Shown here: positions 21,843-30,030 of the stretch, one piece after another
Numbering within the stretch: position 1 is the stretch's first letter
Layout: every line of letters starts with the position of its first letter
Origin: Acidobacteriota bacterium
GTDB lineage: Bacteria > Acidobacteriota > HRBIN11
DNA: 31,131 nt
NCBI GenBank assembly: GCA_030550225.1
Contig: JAUQPV010000005.1
Coordinates: 1 to 31,131, forward strand
Direction of reading: 5' to 3'
Notes under the pieces: generated by a model
Seen by the model: only the letters and a program-made list of their open reading frames with translations
The model's database searches: none
Told to the model about the DNA's origin: nothing
Program-made: the position numbers and the translations under genes

Positions 21843-24185
21843 ATGATGTTCCCCAGGCGGTTCTGGCTGATCACCATGGGACTGACCGGTGTCGTCCTGG
21901 CCTACGGGTGCGCCGCCGCTCGCTACATGGGGCGGGCCGAGAAGGCCGCCCAGGCCGGCGACTGGGACCGGGCACTCCAGCACTGCTTCGAAGCCCTCCG
22001 GCGGGACCCGGATAACATCAAGTATCAGGCGACCTGTCGGCGGATGCGTCTGGCGGCCGCCGAATTCCACTTTCAGCGGGCCGAGGCCCTCGTCGAGAAG
22101 AATCCCGACGATATCCCGACCCTGGAGCAGGCCATCCTGGAGTACCAACTGGCCGTCCAGTCGGACCCGACCCATCAGTTGGCCGCCGCCCGTCTGGAGG
22201 CGACGATCCTGAAGCTTCAACGCCTGAAGGAACAGCGGGCCGAGGCGGCTATGGAGATCGAGCGGGCCAAGGAGAAGATCGCCCGGGCCGCCGTCTTACC
22301 CAAGATCTTGCACAGCGAGGAATTGATCGACATCAAGTACGTCGACACAAGCCTGCGCCAGATCCTGGACTCGATGGGCAAGAGCTTTGGCCTGAACGTC
22401 CTTTACGACAAAGACTTCCAGGATACTCGATACAGCGTCGAACTCCACGGCGTCACCTTCCAGGAGGCCCTCCAACAGATCCTGGCCGCCAACGGCCTGT
22501 TCTTTAAAATCGTCAACGAAAACACCATCATGGTCATCCCCGACAATCCCCAGAAGCGTCGCCAGCACGAAGAGTTGGTCGTCCGGACGTTCTATCTATC
22601 GAACGCGGACCTGAACGAGACGGTCAACCTCCTGCGGGTCATCGCCGGCATCCAGCAGATCGTCCCCAATACCCAGCTTTACGCCATCACCGTCAAGGAC
22701 ACGCCCGAGAAGGTCGCCCTGGCCGAACGGATCATCCGTCTCAACGACAAGGCCCGGGCGGAAGTCATCCTGGACGTCGAGATCCTGGAGGTCAGTCGTC
22801 AAACGGCGGCCCGCTACGGGATCGACATCGTCCCCGAGATCGCCGTCACGCAGACGCTGGACATCGGTCAGGGACCGGGTGTCATCTTCGGCCATCAGTT
22901 CCGGGCCATCGACGCGGCCGCCTGGGCCTTTACTTTCCCGTCTATCGTCTATCGGGCCCTCGTCACGGACGCCAGCACCCGCGTCCTGGCCCGGCCGCAG
23001 GTCCGGGCCGCCGACGGTCAGGCGATGACCGTCCGCTTGGGCAACCGAGTCCCCATCCCGACGACGACCTTCACGGGCATCACGCCTCAGCCGGGCCAGC
23101 CCCCGCCGACGGGGGGCGTCATCGTCCCCATCACGAGCTTTCAGCTCGTGGACGTCGGGATCAATATCGACGTCAAGCCCCGGATTCACCATAACCGGGA
23201 AGTCACGCTGGACTTAAAGTTTGAGCTGACGTCCATCGCCGCCCCGGGCCGCCAGATCAATGAACCGCCGACTTTAGGGAGCCGGGTCGTCAACACGACC
23301 ATCCGCTTAAAGGACGGGGAGACGAATCTCCTGGCGGGTCTGCTTCGGCAGGACGAGCGCCGGGCCTTGCGGGGTCTGCCTGGGATTCAGAATCTTCCCT
23401 TCTTACGAGACTTGTTCGCCGCCAACGAGCGGAGCATCGAGCAGACGGACGTCGTCTTCACGATCACGCCTCACATCATCCGCATGCCGGCTATCACCGA
23501 GGAAGACCTGAAGCCCCTCTGGGTCGGGACGGCCGACCAGCCCCGCCTGCGGGAACCCCCGCCGTACACGGTCTTCCAGCCGCCGCCGGAGACGAAGCCG
23601 CCTGGGGAAAAGCCGCCGGAGAAGCCACCTTCGCCGCCCTCTGAAAAGCCTCCCGGGACATCTCCGGCCCAGCCGTCTCCGCCGGCGTCTTCCGGGAAGC
23701 CCCCGGAGGTGCCGCCGGCGAAACCCCCTGAGACCCCCTCCTCGGGACCGCCAGGCCCGACGGCCCCGGCCCAACCCGTCCAGGCCGTCGGCTTCCTGTG
23801 GAGCAGTCAGGTCCCCGAACCCGGTCGGGTGCAACTTCGCATGGGGGTGACCGGTATGCCGAAGGACCGGCCCGTGGAAGTCCTCGTCGAGTCGACCCCG
23901 CTGGCGACGGGTTCGGTTACGGTCGAGCCCCCGCCGGGCGGCGGTGCCCCGGACCTCATGGACTGGCGATGGAACGCGCAGGACCAGCGGGTATCGGTCC
24001 AATTTCGGGTCCGCCCCGGTGTCCCCCCGAATCAGTCGATCCCCATCGGGCAAATCGAATGGCGGATGGCACCAGACGTGACGTCCATGCACATCCGGGT
24101 ACGCATCGTCGAGGTCGACCGGCCCACTGAACCCCTCCTGGAAAAGGAGTATACCGTCTCGATCCCGAAACCCCCAGGGTCGTGA
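21843..24185 (+). CDS. Type II/IV secretion secretin with TPR N-terminus and Pro-rich C-terminal extension
   Basis: A 780-residue outer-membrane secretin that forms the gated exit channel. Residues 1-22 are hydrophobic and end at Cys23 (LAYGCAAA), a poor lipobox but possibly a lipoprotein. TPR-like helices fill about 30-140 (GDWDRALQHCFEALRRDPDN). N0/STN (about 160-225) and N1-type (about 235-300) domains follow. The secretin domain contains TDASTRVLARPQVRAADGQ, LVDVGINIDVKPRI and the hallmark TIRLKDGETNLLAGLL. After ITPHIIR (about residue 550) come about 90 Pro/Lys-rich residues and a C-terminal beta-rich domain of about 140 residues not found in classical GspD or PilQ. The upstream GspC/PilP-like gene is its likely partner. 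Confidence 0.93.
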   Translation: MMFPRRFWLITMGLTGVVLAYGCAAARYMGRAEKAAQAGDWDRALQHCFEALRRDPDNIKYQATCRRMRLAAAEFHFQRAEALVEKNPDDIPTLEQAILEYQLAVQSDPTHQLAAARLEATILKLQRLKEQRAEAAMEIERAKEKIARAAVLPKILHSEELIDIKYVDTSLRQILDSMGKSFGLNVLYDKDFQDTRYSVELHGVTFQEALQQILAANGLFFKIVNENTIMVIPDNPQKRRQHEELVVRTFYLSNADLNETVNLLRVIAGIQQIVPNTQLYAITVKDTPEKVALAERIIRLNDKARAEVILDVEILEVSRQTAARYGIDIVPEIAVTQTLDIGQGPGVIFGHQFRAIDAAAWAFTFPSIVYRALVTDASTRVLARPQVRAADGQAMTVRLGNRVPIPTTTFTGITPQPGQPPPTGGVIVPITSFQLVDVGINIDVKPRIHHNREVTLDLKFELTSIAAPGRQINEPPTLGSRVVNTTIRLKDGETNLLAGLLRQDERRALRGLPGIQNLPFLRDLFAANERSIEQTDVVFTITPHIIRMPAITEEDLKPLWVGTADQPRLREPPPYTVFQPPPETKPPGEKPPEKPPSPPSEKPPGTSPAQPSPPASSGKPPEVPPAKPPETPSSGPPGPTAPAQPVQAVGFLWSSQVPEPGRVQLRMGVTGMPKDRPVEVLVESTPLATGSVTVEPPPGGGAPDLMDWRWNAQDQRVSVQFRVRPGVPPNQSIPIGQIEWRMAPDVTSMHIRVRIVEVDRPTEPLLEKEYTVSIPKPPGS

Positions 24186-24318
24186 TCGCCTTGTACGTGG
24201 TACTTCGGAACGCCGGCCGGGATGCCGACGTCATCCTTACGGAGCCGGCCCGGATGGGGGCCCGCCTGGCGACGAGCCATGAGCCCCAGGACGATGATAG
24301 GTCAGGGGTACGCTCGGA
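24186..24318. other. Start of the 497-bp spacer before ompA
   Basis: The spacer from 24186 to 24682 contains no gene. This first part shows nothing recognisable; it is followed by a strong promoter and a complete palindromic element, both listed below. Confidence 0.5.
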
Positions 24319-24347
24319 TTGAGTCGGGGCCGCAGGAAGCCTATAAT
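24319..24347 (+). promoter_or_regulatory. Strong sigma-70-type promoter upstream of ompA
   Basis: TTGAGT (24319-24324), a 17-bp spacer, then a perfect TATAAT (24342-24347). The only gene it can serve is the OmpA-family gene at 24683. That gives a leader of about 330 nt running through the whole palindromic element. Confidence 0.7.
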
Positions 24348-24390
24348 GAAGACCAACCTACCCTTATGTGGGCTCAAGAGCGATCTCAGC

Positions 24391-24652
24391 GACAGAGCCG
24401 TTCAGTTCGTGAGAAGGGCGTCTAAACGGCCTTTTCCAGCGCCCCGGGGAGCACGATGTTTCAAGCTACGTGATGGCGTGACGGCGTAACGACGTGACGA
24501 GGCCGAGCCCAGACGGTTCGCCCCGGCGACGGCTTCTTTCTCGACTCCGTCCCGTCGTCACGACATTACGACGTCACGATGCTTGGAAAATTGTCCGCCC
24601 CGAAGGGTCGGAAAAGCCGATCCCATCGGGATTCTCACGGGCCCAACGACTC
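24391..24652. mobile_element. Complete palindromic element, type B ... type A arms, with nested octamer palindrome
   Basis: The left arm, type B (24391-24465), begins GACAGAGCCGTTCAG and ends GATGTTTCAAG. The right arm, type A inverted (24582-24652), begins CTTGGAAAATTGTCC and ends GGGCCCAACGACTC. Arm order is reversed relative to the copy at 16237, but both face outward. Between them 8-bp units CGTGATGG, CGTGACGG, CGTAACGA, CGTGACGA (24469-24500) face CGTCACGA, CATTACGA, CGTCACGA (24556-24579). They surround a core with CGGCGACGGCTTCTTTCT that is shared with 7204-7221. No coding capacity. Confidence 0.7.
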
Positions 24653-24682
24653 TATTAAAGTGCACTTCCCTGGAGGTCGGGG

Positions 24683-25990
24683 ATGCGACGAACGAGCACT
24701 GGACTTCGATATGGAACTGGATTCATGGTGGTCCTGCTGGTGGGCATGGCCGCTGGGTCGTACGCTCAGGTCCGGACGGGCAATAGCTCGGAAGGCGACA
24801 GCGGCATCTTTCACGTGATATCCAGCCAGACGGTCTCGAAGGGCCGTCTCTGGTTTGGGGTCGCCCACGACAACCTGGACCGAGATCCCTTAGATGTGGA
24901 TGAGACCCATTATCGAGTGGGCCTCGGCTTCGGCATCACCGATTGGCTTCAGGTCCAGGCCGCCTGGGACGTCCTGACCCAGTACGACGTCGACCCCAAG
25001 GGTGGGGCGACGGGCTTCTTCAATACGCAATTCATCACCCGGAATACCTGGTTCAGCGGCCTGGGCGACCTGTGGGCCGGCCTGAAACTTCGGGCCCTGG
25101 ACGTGCGTCAACAGCCCGTCGGCCTCGGCGTCCTGGCCCGGGTGAAGGTCCCGACGGCCTCGGCCTCAGACGGCGTCGGGACGGGAAAGGTCGACCTGGA
25201 CGTGCGGGGCCTGCTGGAGTTCAACGTCCAAGACACGGTCGGCCTGTTTGGGAATGCCGGCTTTCTGCTGGCCGGGAAGCCGGAGGCCCACCGGGTCGGC
25301 AATCAATTCGTGTATGGAGCCGGCTTGGCCGTGCCGTATAAGACCCGGCTCCAGCTCGTGGCCGAAGTCTCCGGTGGCGTCGTCCAGTCCGGCGGCCAGG
25401 TTGATGACTACACGGACTTGGGCATTGGCCTCCGGTGGTTCATCACCGACCATTGGAACGTCACGGCGGCCTATCGTCGGAATGTTCAAGCGGGGAGTAA
25501 CCTGGGTCAGCATCCCGACGGCGGGACCGTCGTCTTGGGCTATTGGCCCCAGCCGAAGGTGGCGGCTCCACCTCCGCCGCCGCCACCCCCGCCGCCTGCG
25601 CCGCCTGCGCCGCCGCCGCCCCCGCCCGTCGTGGTGCCCCCGGCGCCGGCCCTGGCGGAGATCTATTTTGAATTCGACCGATATGAGATCCGACCCACGG
25701 AGGTCGAGAAGCTGGACAAGATAGCGCAGTACCTGAAGGACCACCCGGACGTGAACATCGTCGTCGAGGGCCACACGTGTTATATCGGGACGGATGAATA
25801 CAACATGGCTTTGGGCTTCCATCGGGCCGAGGCCGTCAAGGAGTACTTGGTCTCGAAGGGCATCGACGCCGCTCGGATCGAGACCGTCAGCTACGGGGAG
25901 ACCCAGCCCAAGTACGACAACGCCCAGGAGATCACCCGTCGCTTCAATCGGCGGGCCTGGTTCGTGATCCGGGAAAAGCCCAAGCCCTGA
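24683..25990 (+). CDS. OmpA-family outer membrane protein
   Basis: 435 residues. A signal peptide (MRRTSTGLRYGTG then MVVLLVGMAAGSYAQ, cut after about residue 28) precedes a beta-barrel-like region (about 40-290) of alternating strands such as YRVGLGFGITDWLQVQAAW. A Pro-rich linker of about 25 residues (about 295-322) follows, then an OmpA/MotB peptidoglycan-binding domain: EIYFEFDRYEIRPTEVEKL, VNIVVEGHTCYIGTDEYN, HRAEAVKEYLVSKGI and RRFNRRAWFVI. The usual GHTD is GHTC here, and the LSxxRA helix reads LGFHRA, so the Asp that contacts diaminopimelate in studied OmpA/Pal domains is replaced, while the Arg is kept. TGGAGG before ATG 24683 is a good ribosome site. It stands alone with its own promoter. 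Likely a structural tether between outer membrane and peptidoglycan. Confidence 0.9.
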   Translation: MRRTSTGLRYGTGFMVVLLVGMAAGSYAQVRTGNSSEGDSGIFHVISSQTVSKGRLWFGVAHDNLDRDPLDVDETHYRVGLGFGITDWLQVQAAWDVLTQYDVDPKGGATGFFNTQFITRNTWFSGLGDLWAGLKLRALDVRQQPVGLGVLARVKVPTASASDGVGTGKVDLDVRGLLEFNVQDTVGLFGNAGFLLAGKPEAHRVGNQFVYGAGLAVPYKTRLQLVAEVSGGVVQSGGQVDDYTDLGIGLRWFITDHWNVTAAYRRNVQAGSNLGQHPDGGTVVLGYWPQPKVAAPPPPPPPPPPAPPAPPPPPPVVVPPAPALAEIYFEFDRYEIRPTEVEKLDKIAQYLKDHPDVNIVVEGHTCYIGTDEYNMALGFHRAEAVKEYLVSKGIDAARIETVSYGETQPKYDNAQEITRRFNRRAWFVIREKPKP

Positions 25991-26013
25991 CCCCTCCGCA
26001 GGTTCGGGAAACT

Positions 26014-26040
26014 CGCCGCCGTTAGACGGCCGGCGTTTCT
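26014..26040 (+). terminator. Probable ompA terminator
   Basis: CGCCGCCG (26014-26021) pairs with CGGCCGGCG (26027-26035, one bulged C) around TTAGA, followed by TTTCT. It is 24 nt after the ompA stop. The T-tract is short, so this is moderate. Confidence 0.45.
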
Positions 26041-26309
26041 AAAGGCCTCCACAGGACTTTCTCCCTCTGGGAGAAGAGGGCAGGGTGGGAGTCCTTGCCC
26101 CCGATCCCTTGGCCAGAGGGGTATTTTGTGCGGCGTTCTGAGGGGGCTGGGGACGCATAAGGCGGGGCTCCCGTCGGCAAGGTCGGGCGGCCCGAGGAGG
26201 CAGAGAGGCCTATATTCCCTTAAAGAGGGACTTGCAGGACGAAGGCCTCCGAACGGCCCTGCGAACTTGCAGTTCCCGATCTGCCTGGGCTCCGGCCCCG
26301 TGAACGGAG
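26041..26309. other. Spacer between ompA and the helicase gene
   Basis: With the terminator it makes a 319-bp gap. TTCTCCC/GGGAGAA (26059-26075, 3-base loop) forms a hairpin nested in GGACT/AGTCC, an inverted relative of the CCCTGCCCTCTCCC repeat at 781-812. No clear promoter for the helicase and no small ORF with a convincing ribosome site were found. Confidence 0.5.
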
Positions 26310-29303
26310 ATGACGGAAACAAGGTTATCGACCCAAGACTGGCGAAAAGCCCTCCATAGTTGGCTCCAGACCTTACGGGAAGACCTGGACACGGCCGTCC
26401 GGCAATTGCCCGATCTTTTGACGGCCTTCCCCCACATCCAAACCGAACTCTTGGAGCGATTGGGGGACCAAGTCCGGACCGAAGTCCTTCGGAAGCTTTT
26501 TGAAGCCGTGCCGGACCTCTTGCCGGGCGACGAGGCGACCTTTGAGTGGTTGGTCGAGCACAGTCCCCGTCTCCTGGAGGTCTGGCTCGAGCGATACGCT
26601 CTGACGCCGGCCCAGGCTTGGCGCCTCATCGAGGCGGCACCCCGGCGGGTCGTCTCCCGAAAGCTCTTGGAGCGGGCCTTCCAGGCCCTGCCGGAGACCT
26701 TTCGGGAGCTCTACGGGAAGCTGTCGGCACCGGCCCGGAAGCGACTGGTCCTGTGGCGGGACGTTCTGTTTGAGACGTTCATCTCGCCGGAATTGCGGTC
26801 GGCGCTGGCCGAATGGCTCGAGGGTCGGCCCGTATGGGACCCCGTCGCGTGGGAAGAGCTGAAACGTCTCTTGGAGGCTCGAGAGGACATCCGGGACGTC
26901 CTGCTGGGGACCTTGCCGGACCTGATTCGCCGGACGTTTCAACCCGAGGCCCCCATCAAGATCCGCCAGGACGAGGTCCTGTGGTTCCTCCACCGGCCGG
27001 ACCAGCCGATCCCGCCCGAGTGGCAGGCCTGGATCGTCGAGAACCTCATCCGCCTGGGAAATCCTATCCTGTGGGCCTGGGCCCGGGAACATCCCCAGCT
27101 CCAGACGGCTGTCGCCGCCGTCCCGCCCCGGTACCAGGGCTGGCTCTCGTTAGAATGGGTCCTGCGGTGCCTGAACGAACCGACGGGTCGGGTCCATCAA
27201 CGGAAGCTCGAGGCGCTCCTTGGCGAGCTGGGGGTCAGCCTGCGGTCGGGCCGGCGCCAGCGGCTGGTCTCGGCTGAGGAGCTGGCCCGGGTCCTGGACG
27301 TCGTCCCGCTCTCCCGTTTCATCCACCGCCTGCGCCATTTCAAGCACGTCGAGGAGGTCAGTCGGGACCCGGCCGTCTTGAAACGACTCGTCGAGGCTAA
27401 GCTCTTACGGCGGACAGTCGTCCCGCATATTTACGAGAGCCTCGTCGAGGACCGGGACCTGCAGGCGACCCTTCAGCGGTGGACCCAGGAATACCGGACG
27501 GCTCGGCAGGAGCGGCGTCGGCGACTTCGGGAACTGATCCAACGGAATCTGGTCCCGGTCCCACCTGAGCCCTTCCGGCCGGACCCCTTCCAGGTCGAGG
27601 CTGTCGAAGCCTTCCGGCAGGGCCTGGACGTCTTGGTCACGGCCCCGACGGGTTCTGGGAAGACCTGGATCGCCGAGCAGGCCATGCAGGAAGTCCTTCG
27701 GCAGGGGGGCCGGGCCTTCTATGCGACGCCCCTGCGGGCCTTGTCGTATCAGAAACTTCGGGCCTTCCGGGAGAAGTTCGGCTGGGAGCAGGTCGGCGTC
27801 CTGACGGGCGAGTACCGAGAAAACGCCACGGCGCCCCTCATCGTCGGGACGACCGAGATCGTGCGGAACCTCCTCCTGGACGGGGCCCGGTTTCAGCTCT
27901 TGGTCTTGGACGAGGCCCACTACATCGGGGACGTCGAGCGGGGGAGTGCCTGGGAGGAAAGCATCCTACTGGCACCCCTGGAGACCCGCCTGATCCTCCT
28001 TTCAGCGACGATCCCGAACGCCGAGGAGATCGCCGCCTGGCTCCGGAGCCTGGGCCGCCGGGTGCTCATTGCGACCCGTCCTGAACGGCCCGTCCCCCTG
28101 GAGTTTCTCACGTGGATGGAGGAGGGTCCGGAGTTGGGTCTCTATCCGCGGGGCCGTCATCCAGGCCTCCGGGAACTCCTCCAGACCCTCAAACAGTGGT
28201 CGATGACGCCGGCCCTGATCTTCGTCGGCCGTCGGGATGACGCCATGGTCATGGCTTACGAGGCCGCTCACTTCTTGCCCCCTAAGGACGATCGCTCCGA
28301 GGGGCTTCCCCAGCATCCCCTGGCCCACCTCCTGCGGCGGGGGATCGGCGTCCATCATGCCGGCCTGGGGTATGCCTTCCGGGAGACCGTCGAGTCCTTA
28401 ATGGAGCGGGGCGAATTGGACTTCATCTTCTGCACGTCCAGCCTGGCCCATGGCATCGACGCTCCCGTGCGGACGACGGTCCTGTATGACGTCTCGCCTT
28501 TCTGGAATCGGTCTGAGCTTCAGCACGCCCTGGGTCGGGCCGGCCGTCGGGGCTACGACCAGGTCGGCTTCGCCGTCGTGGCCCTACCGGCCGCGAACAT
28601 CCGGAGCGTGATTCAGGCCCTGCGGTTGGGGCCCCAACCCCTGGAGTCGGCCTTTGCGCCCCACGATGCGGCCGTCGCTGCCCTGGTCGCCCAATACGGG
28701 ATCGACGGGACCCTCGAGTTGGCCCGGAAGAGCCTTCGGGTCTTCCAGGGCGACAGCAACGTCCAGGCCCAAATCGTACAGTCGATCCGCCGCTTGGTCC
28801 GCCTCGGTTTCATGGACCGGGACGGGACCCTCACCGACATGGGCCGGTCCATCGTGAAGCTCATGCATCCCCACGCCACGGCCGTTATCCTGACGCTGAA
28901 TACGGTTCACGCCATCGGACCCGAAGAGGCGGCCATCATCGCCGCCTTTTTCAGCAACGAGCGGCCGCCCCGACGGATTCGGCGCTACCTCGAGCATCCC
29001 CTCATTCACGTCATGACGGAGGCCGCCCGAATGGCAGAGCTGACCGAGATCGACCCCCAGGACGGGGCGAAACGGGCGTGGATCATCCGGCAGTGGCTCC
29101 GGGGTCGGGAAGAACAGCTCCGGGAAATGGTCGGCGTCGACGCCGAGGGCGACATCGAGCGGCTCCGCATCCAGGTCGTCGAGCTCCTCCGTAAGATGGA
29201 AAGCCTGGAGCTATCGGCGGCGACCCAGGCCCTCTACGTCCTGGACCCCCACTTCCTGGCCGAGCATCCCGACTGGCCGACGACGGCCGCCCGAGAGGCA
29301 TAG
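26310..29303 (+). CDS. Ski2-like DExH-box helicase with a large novel N-terminal region
   Basis: 997 residues. The superfamily-2 core starts near 430: motif I APTGSGKT (about 444-451), Ia TPLRALSYQK, motif II DEAH (Asp about 534), motif III SATIPN (about 565), then IGVHHAGL (about 682), CTSSLAHGIDAP and motif VI LGRAGRRGYD (about 740). HHAGL with GRAGRRG is the Ski2/Mtr4/Hel308/HelY pattern, pointing to 3'-5' RNA or DNA unwinding. After the core come a winged-helix-like and a helical (ratchet-type) region to about 930. Residues 1-430 are predominantly helical, rich in Leu, Arg, Trp and Glu, with no domain I recognise. GGAG directly abuts ATG 26310, so the start may differ. No nuclease or partner gene is adjacent. 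RNA turnover or DNA repair are both possible. Confidence 0.9.
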   Translation: MTETRLSTQDWRKALHSWLQTLREDLDTAVRQLPDLLTAFPHIQTELLERLGDQVRTEVLRKLFEAVPDLLPGDEATFEWLVEHSPRLLEVWLERYALTPAQAWRLIEAAPRRVVSRKLLERAFQALPETFRELYGKLSAPARKRLVLWRDVLFETFISPELRSALAEWLEGRPVWDPVAWEELKRLLEAREDIRDVLLGTLPDLIRRTFQPEAPIKIRQDEVLWFLHRPDQPIPPEWQAWIVENLIRLGNPILWAWAREHPQLQTAVAAVPPRYQGWLSLEWVLRCLNEPTGRVHQRKLEALLGELGVSLRSGRRQRLVSAEELARVLDVVPLSRFIHRLRHFKHVEEVSRDPAVLKRLVEAKLLRRTVVPHIYESLVEDRDLQATLQRWTQEYRTARQERRRRLRELIQRNLVPVPPEPFRPDPFQVEAVEAFRQGLDVLVTAPTGSGKTWIAEQAMQEVLRQGGRAFYATPLRALSYQKLRAFREKFGWEQVGVLTGEYRENATAPLIVGTTEIVRNLLLDGARFQLLVLDEAHYIGDVERGSAWEESILLAPLETRLILLSATIPNAEEIAAWLRSLGRRVLIATRPERPVPLEFLTWMEEGPELGLYPRGRHPGLRELLQTLKQWSMTPALIFVGRRDDAMVMAYEAAHFLPPKDDRSEGLPQHPLAHLLRRGIGVHHAGLGYAFRETVESLMERGELDFIFCTSSLAHGIDAPVRTTVLYDVSPFWNRSELQHALGRAGRRGYDQVGFAVVALPAANIRSVIQALRLGPQPLESAFAPHDAAVAALVAQYGIDGTLELARKSLRVFQGDSNVQAQIVQSIRRLVRLGFMDRDGTLTDMGRSIVKLMHPHATAVILTLNTVHAIGPEEAAIIAAFFSNERPPRRIRRYLEHPLIHVMTEAARMAELTEIDPQDGAKRAWIIRQWLRGREEQLREMVGVDAEGDIERLRIQVVELLRKMESLELSAATQALYVLDPHFLAEHPDWPTTAAREA

Positions 29304-29375
29304 CGAATCGCGAAGGGCGGACGGCGGGTGGCGAACGGGGAATCGTACTTCCCCTGTTCGCTCTTTGATTTTCTC
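29304..29375 (+). terminator. Helicase terminator built from a heptamer array
   Basis: GCGAACGGGGAA (29331-29342) pairs with TTCCCCTGTTCGC (29349-29361, one bulge), followed by TCTTTGATTTT: a good rho-independent terminator 28 nt after the helicase stop. The left side is part of six contiguous 7-bp units (CGAATCG, CGAAGGG, CGGACGG, CGGGTGG, CGAACGG, GGAATCG; 29304-29345). Confidence 0.6.
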
Positions 29376-29428
29376 GATGGGTCGGAAAGGCCGAATCCAT
29401 GCGGGTTTTCACGGGCCGAACGGCCGTG
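29374..29428 (-). repeat. Solo arm (type A) of the palindromic element
   Basis: Read on the minus strand it gives GGCCGTTCGGCCCGTGAAAA, then GGATTCGGCCTTTCCGACCC and a degraded inner end. It matches the type A arms at 16237-16307 and 24582-24652 (inverted). The inner end abuts the helicase terminator. Confidence 0.65.
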
Positions 29429-29463
29429 TTACCTTCCTCATCCCCATACCGTACACACGGGAG

Positions 29464-29910
29464 TCACGCTTCGACCTGGCAGGGGAAGGGCACGAACTGG
29501 CCCGTGTCGTCCAGTCGCCAGCCGGTCCACTCCTCGACGCCCCGGGCCGTGACCCGCAGGACGATGTAAACGAAATCCGGCCACGCCCGCTGGCGGTCCG
29601 TCTCCGACGGCCGGGCCGGATGGTCGGGATGCGAGTGATAGACGGCTAAGATGCGAAGGCCTCGCTCGTCGGCCGATCGCTCGACCCGTCGGTACGTCAG
29701 AGGGTCGATCACGTAGCGGTCGTGCCGGCGGCTCGGCTCGACGTTCGGGGTCCGGTAGATCTCGACGACTCGCCCGTCGGGGTAACCGACGAGGAGACCG
29801 CAAGCCTCGTAGGGATAGTCCTCGGCCACATGGGCCTCCATCGTCTCGACCAGGAGGCGGGGAATCCGCAGGGTATCAAAGGCCAGAGAACGAATTTCCA
29901 GGACGTTCAT
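29464..29910 (-). CDS. JAMM/Mov34 (M67) metallopeptidase-like protein
   Basis: A 148-residue single-domain JAB1/MPN+ protein. The zinc site is complete: Glu35 in YEACGLLVG, His92 and His94 in YHSHPDHP, Ser102 and Asp105 in PSETD, fitting H-x-H-x7-S-x2-D. Bacterial relatives (Mec, and the QbsD type) cut the C-terminal extension from ubiquitin-like sulfur carriers such as CysO/MoaD/ThiS. A start at ATG 29910 gives MNVLEIRSLAFDTLRIPRLL; the frame upstream is heptamer repeat. No sulfur-carrier, E1-like MoeB/ThiF or cysteine synthase gene is nearby, so its substrate is open. It lies 120 nt downstream of an unknown gene on the same strand. Isopeptidase-type catalysis is predicted, not proven. Confidence 0.9.
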   Translation of the reverse strand: MNVLEIRSLAFDTLRIPRLLVETMEAHVAEDYPYEACGLLVGYPDGRVVEIYRTPNVEPSRRHDRYVIDPLTYRRVERSADERGLRILAVYHSHPDHPARPSETDRQRAWPDFVYIVLRVTARGVEEWTGWRLDDTGQFVPFPCQVEA

Positions 29911-29925
29911 CGGGTCACTGTCTCC

Positions 29926-30020
29926 GATTGCGAATTGGGAATTGGAGACTACGATGGGGGTGTCCCCCCGACATCCTATCCTGCATCCTTGCATCCTTTA
30001 TTCTTGCATCTCGCATCGTC
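29926..30020. repeat. Heptamer-array palindrome between the JAMM gene and its upstream neighbour
   Basis: Units GATTGCG, AATTGGG, AATTGGA (29926-29946) are the same words as at 14729-14749. The other side (about 29971-30018) has TGCATCC, TTGCATC, TTTATTC, TTGCATC and TCGCATC, the same type as the kdsC right arm. The two halves here come from different word families. Confidence 0.7.
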
Positions 30021-30030
30021 CACCTGTTAT

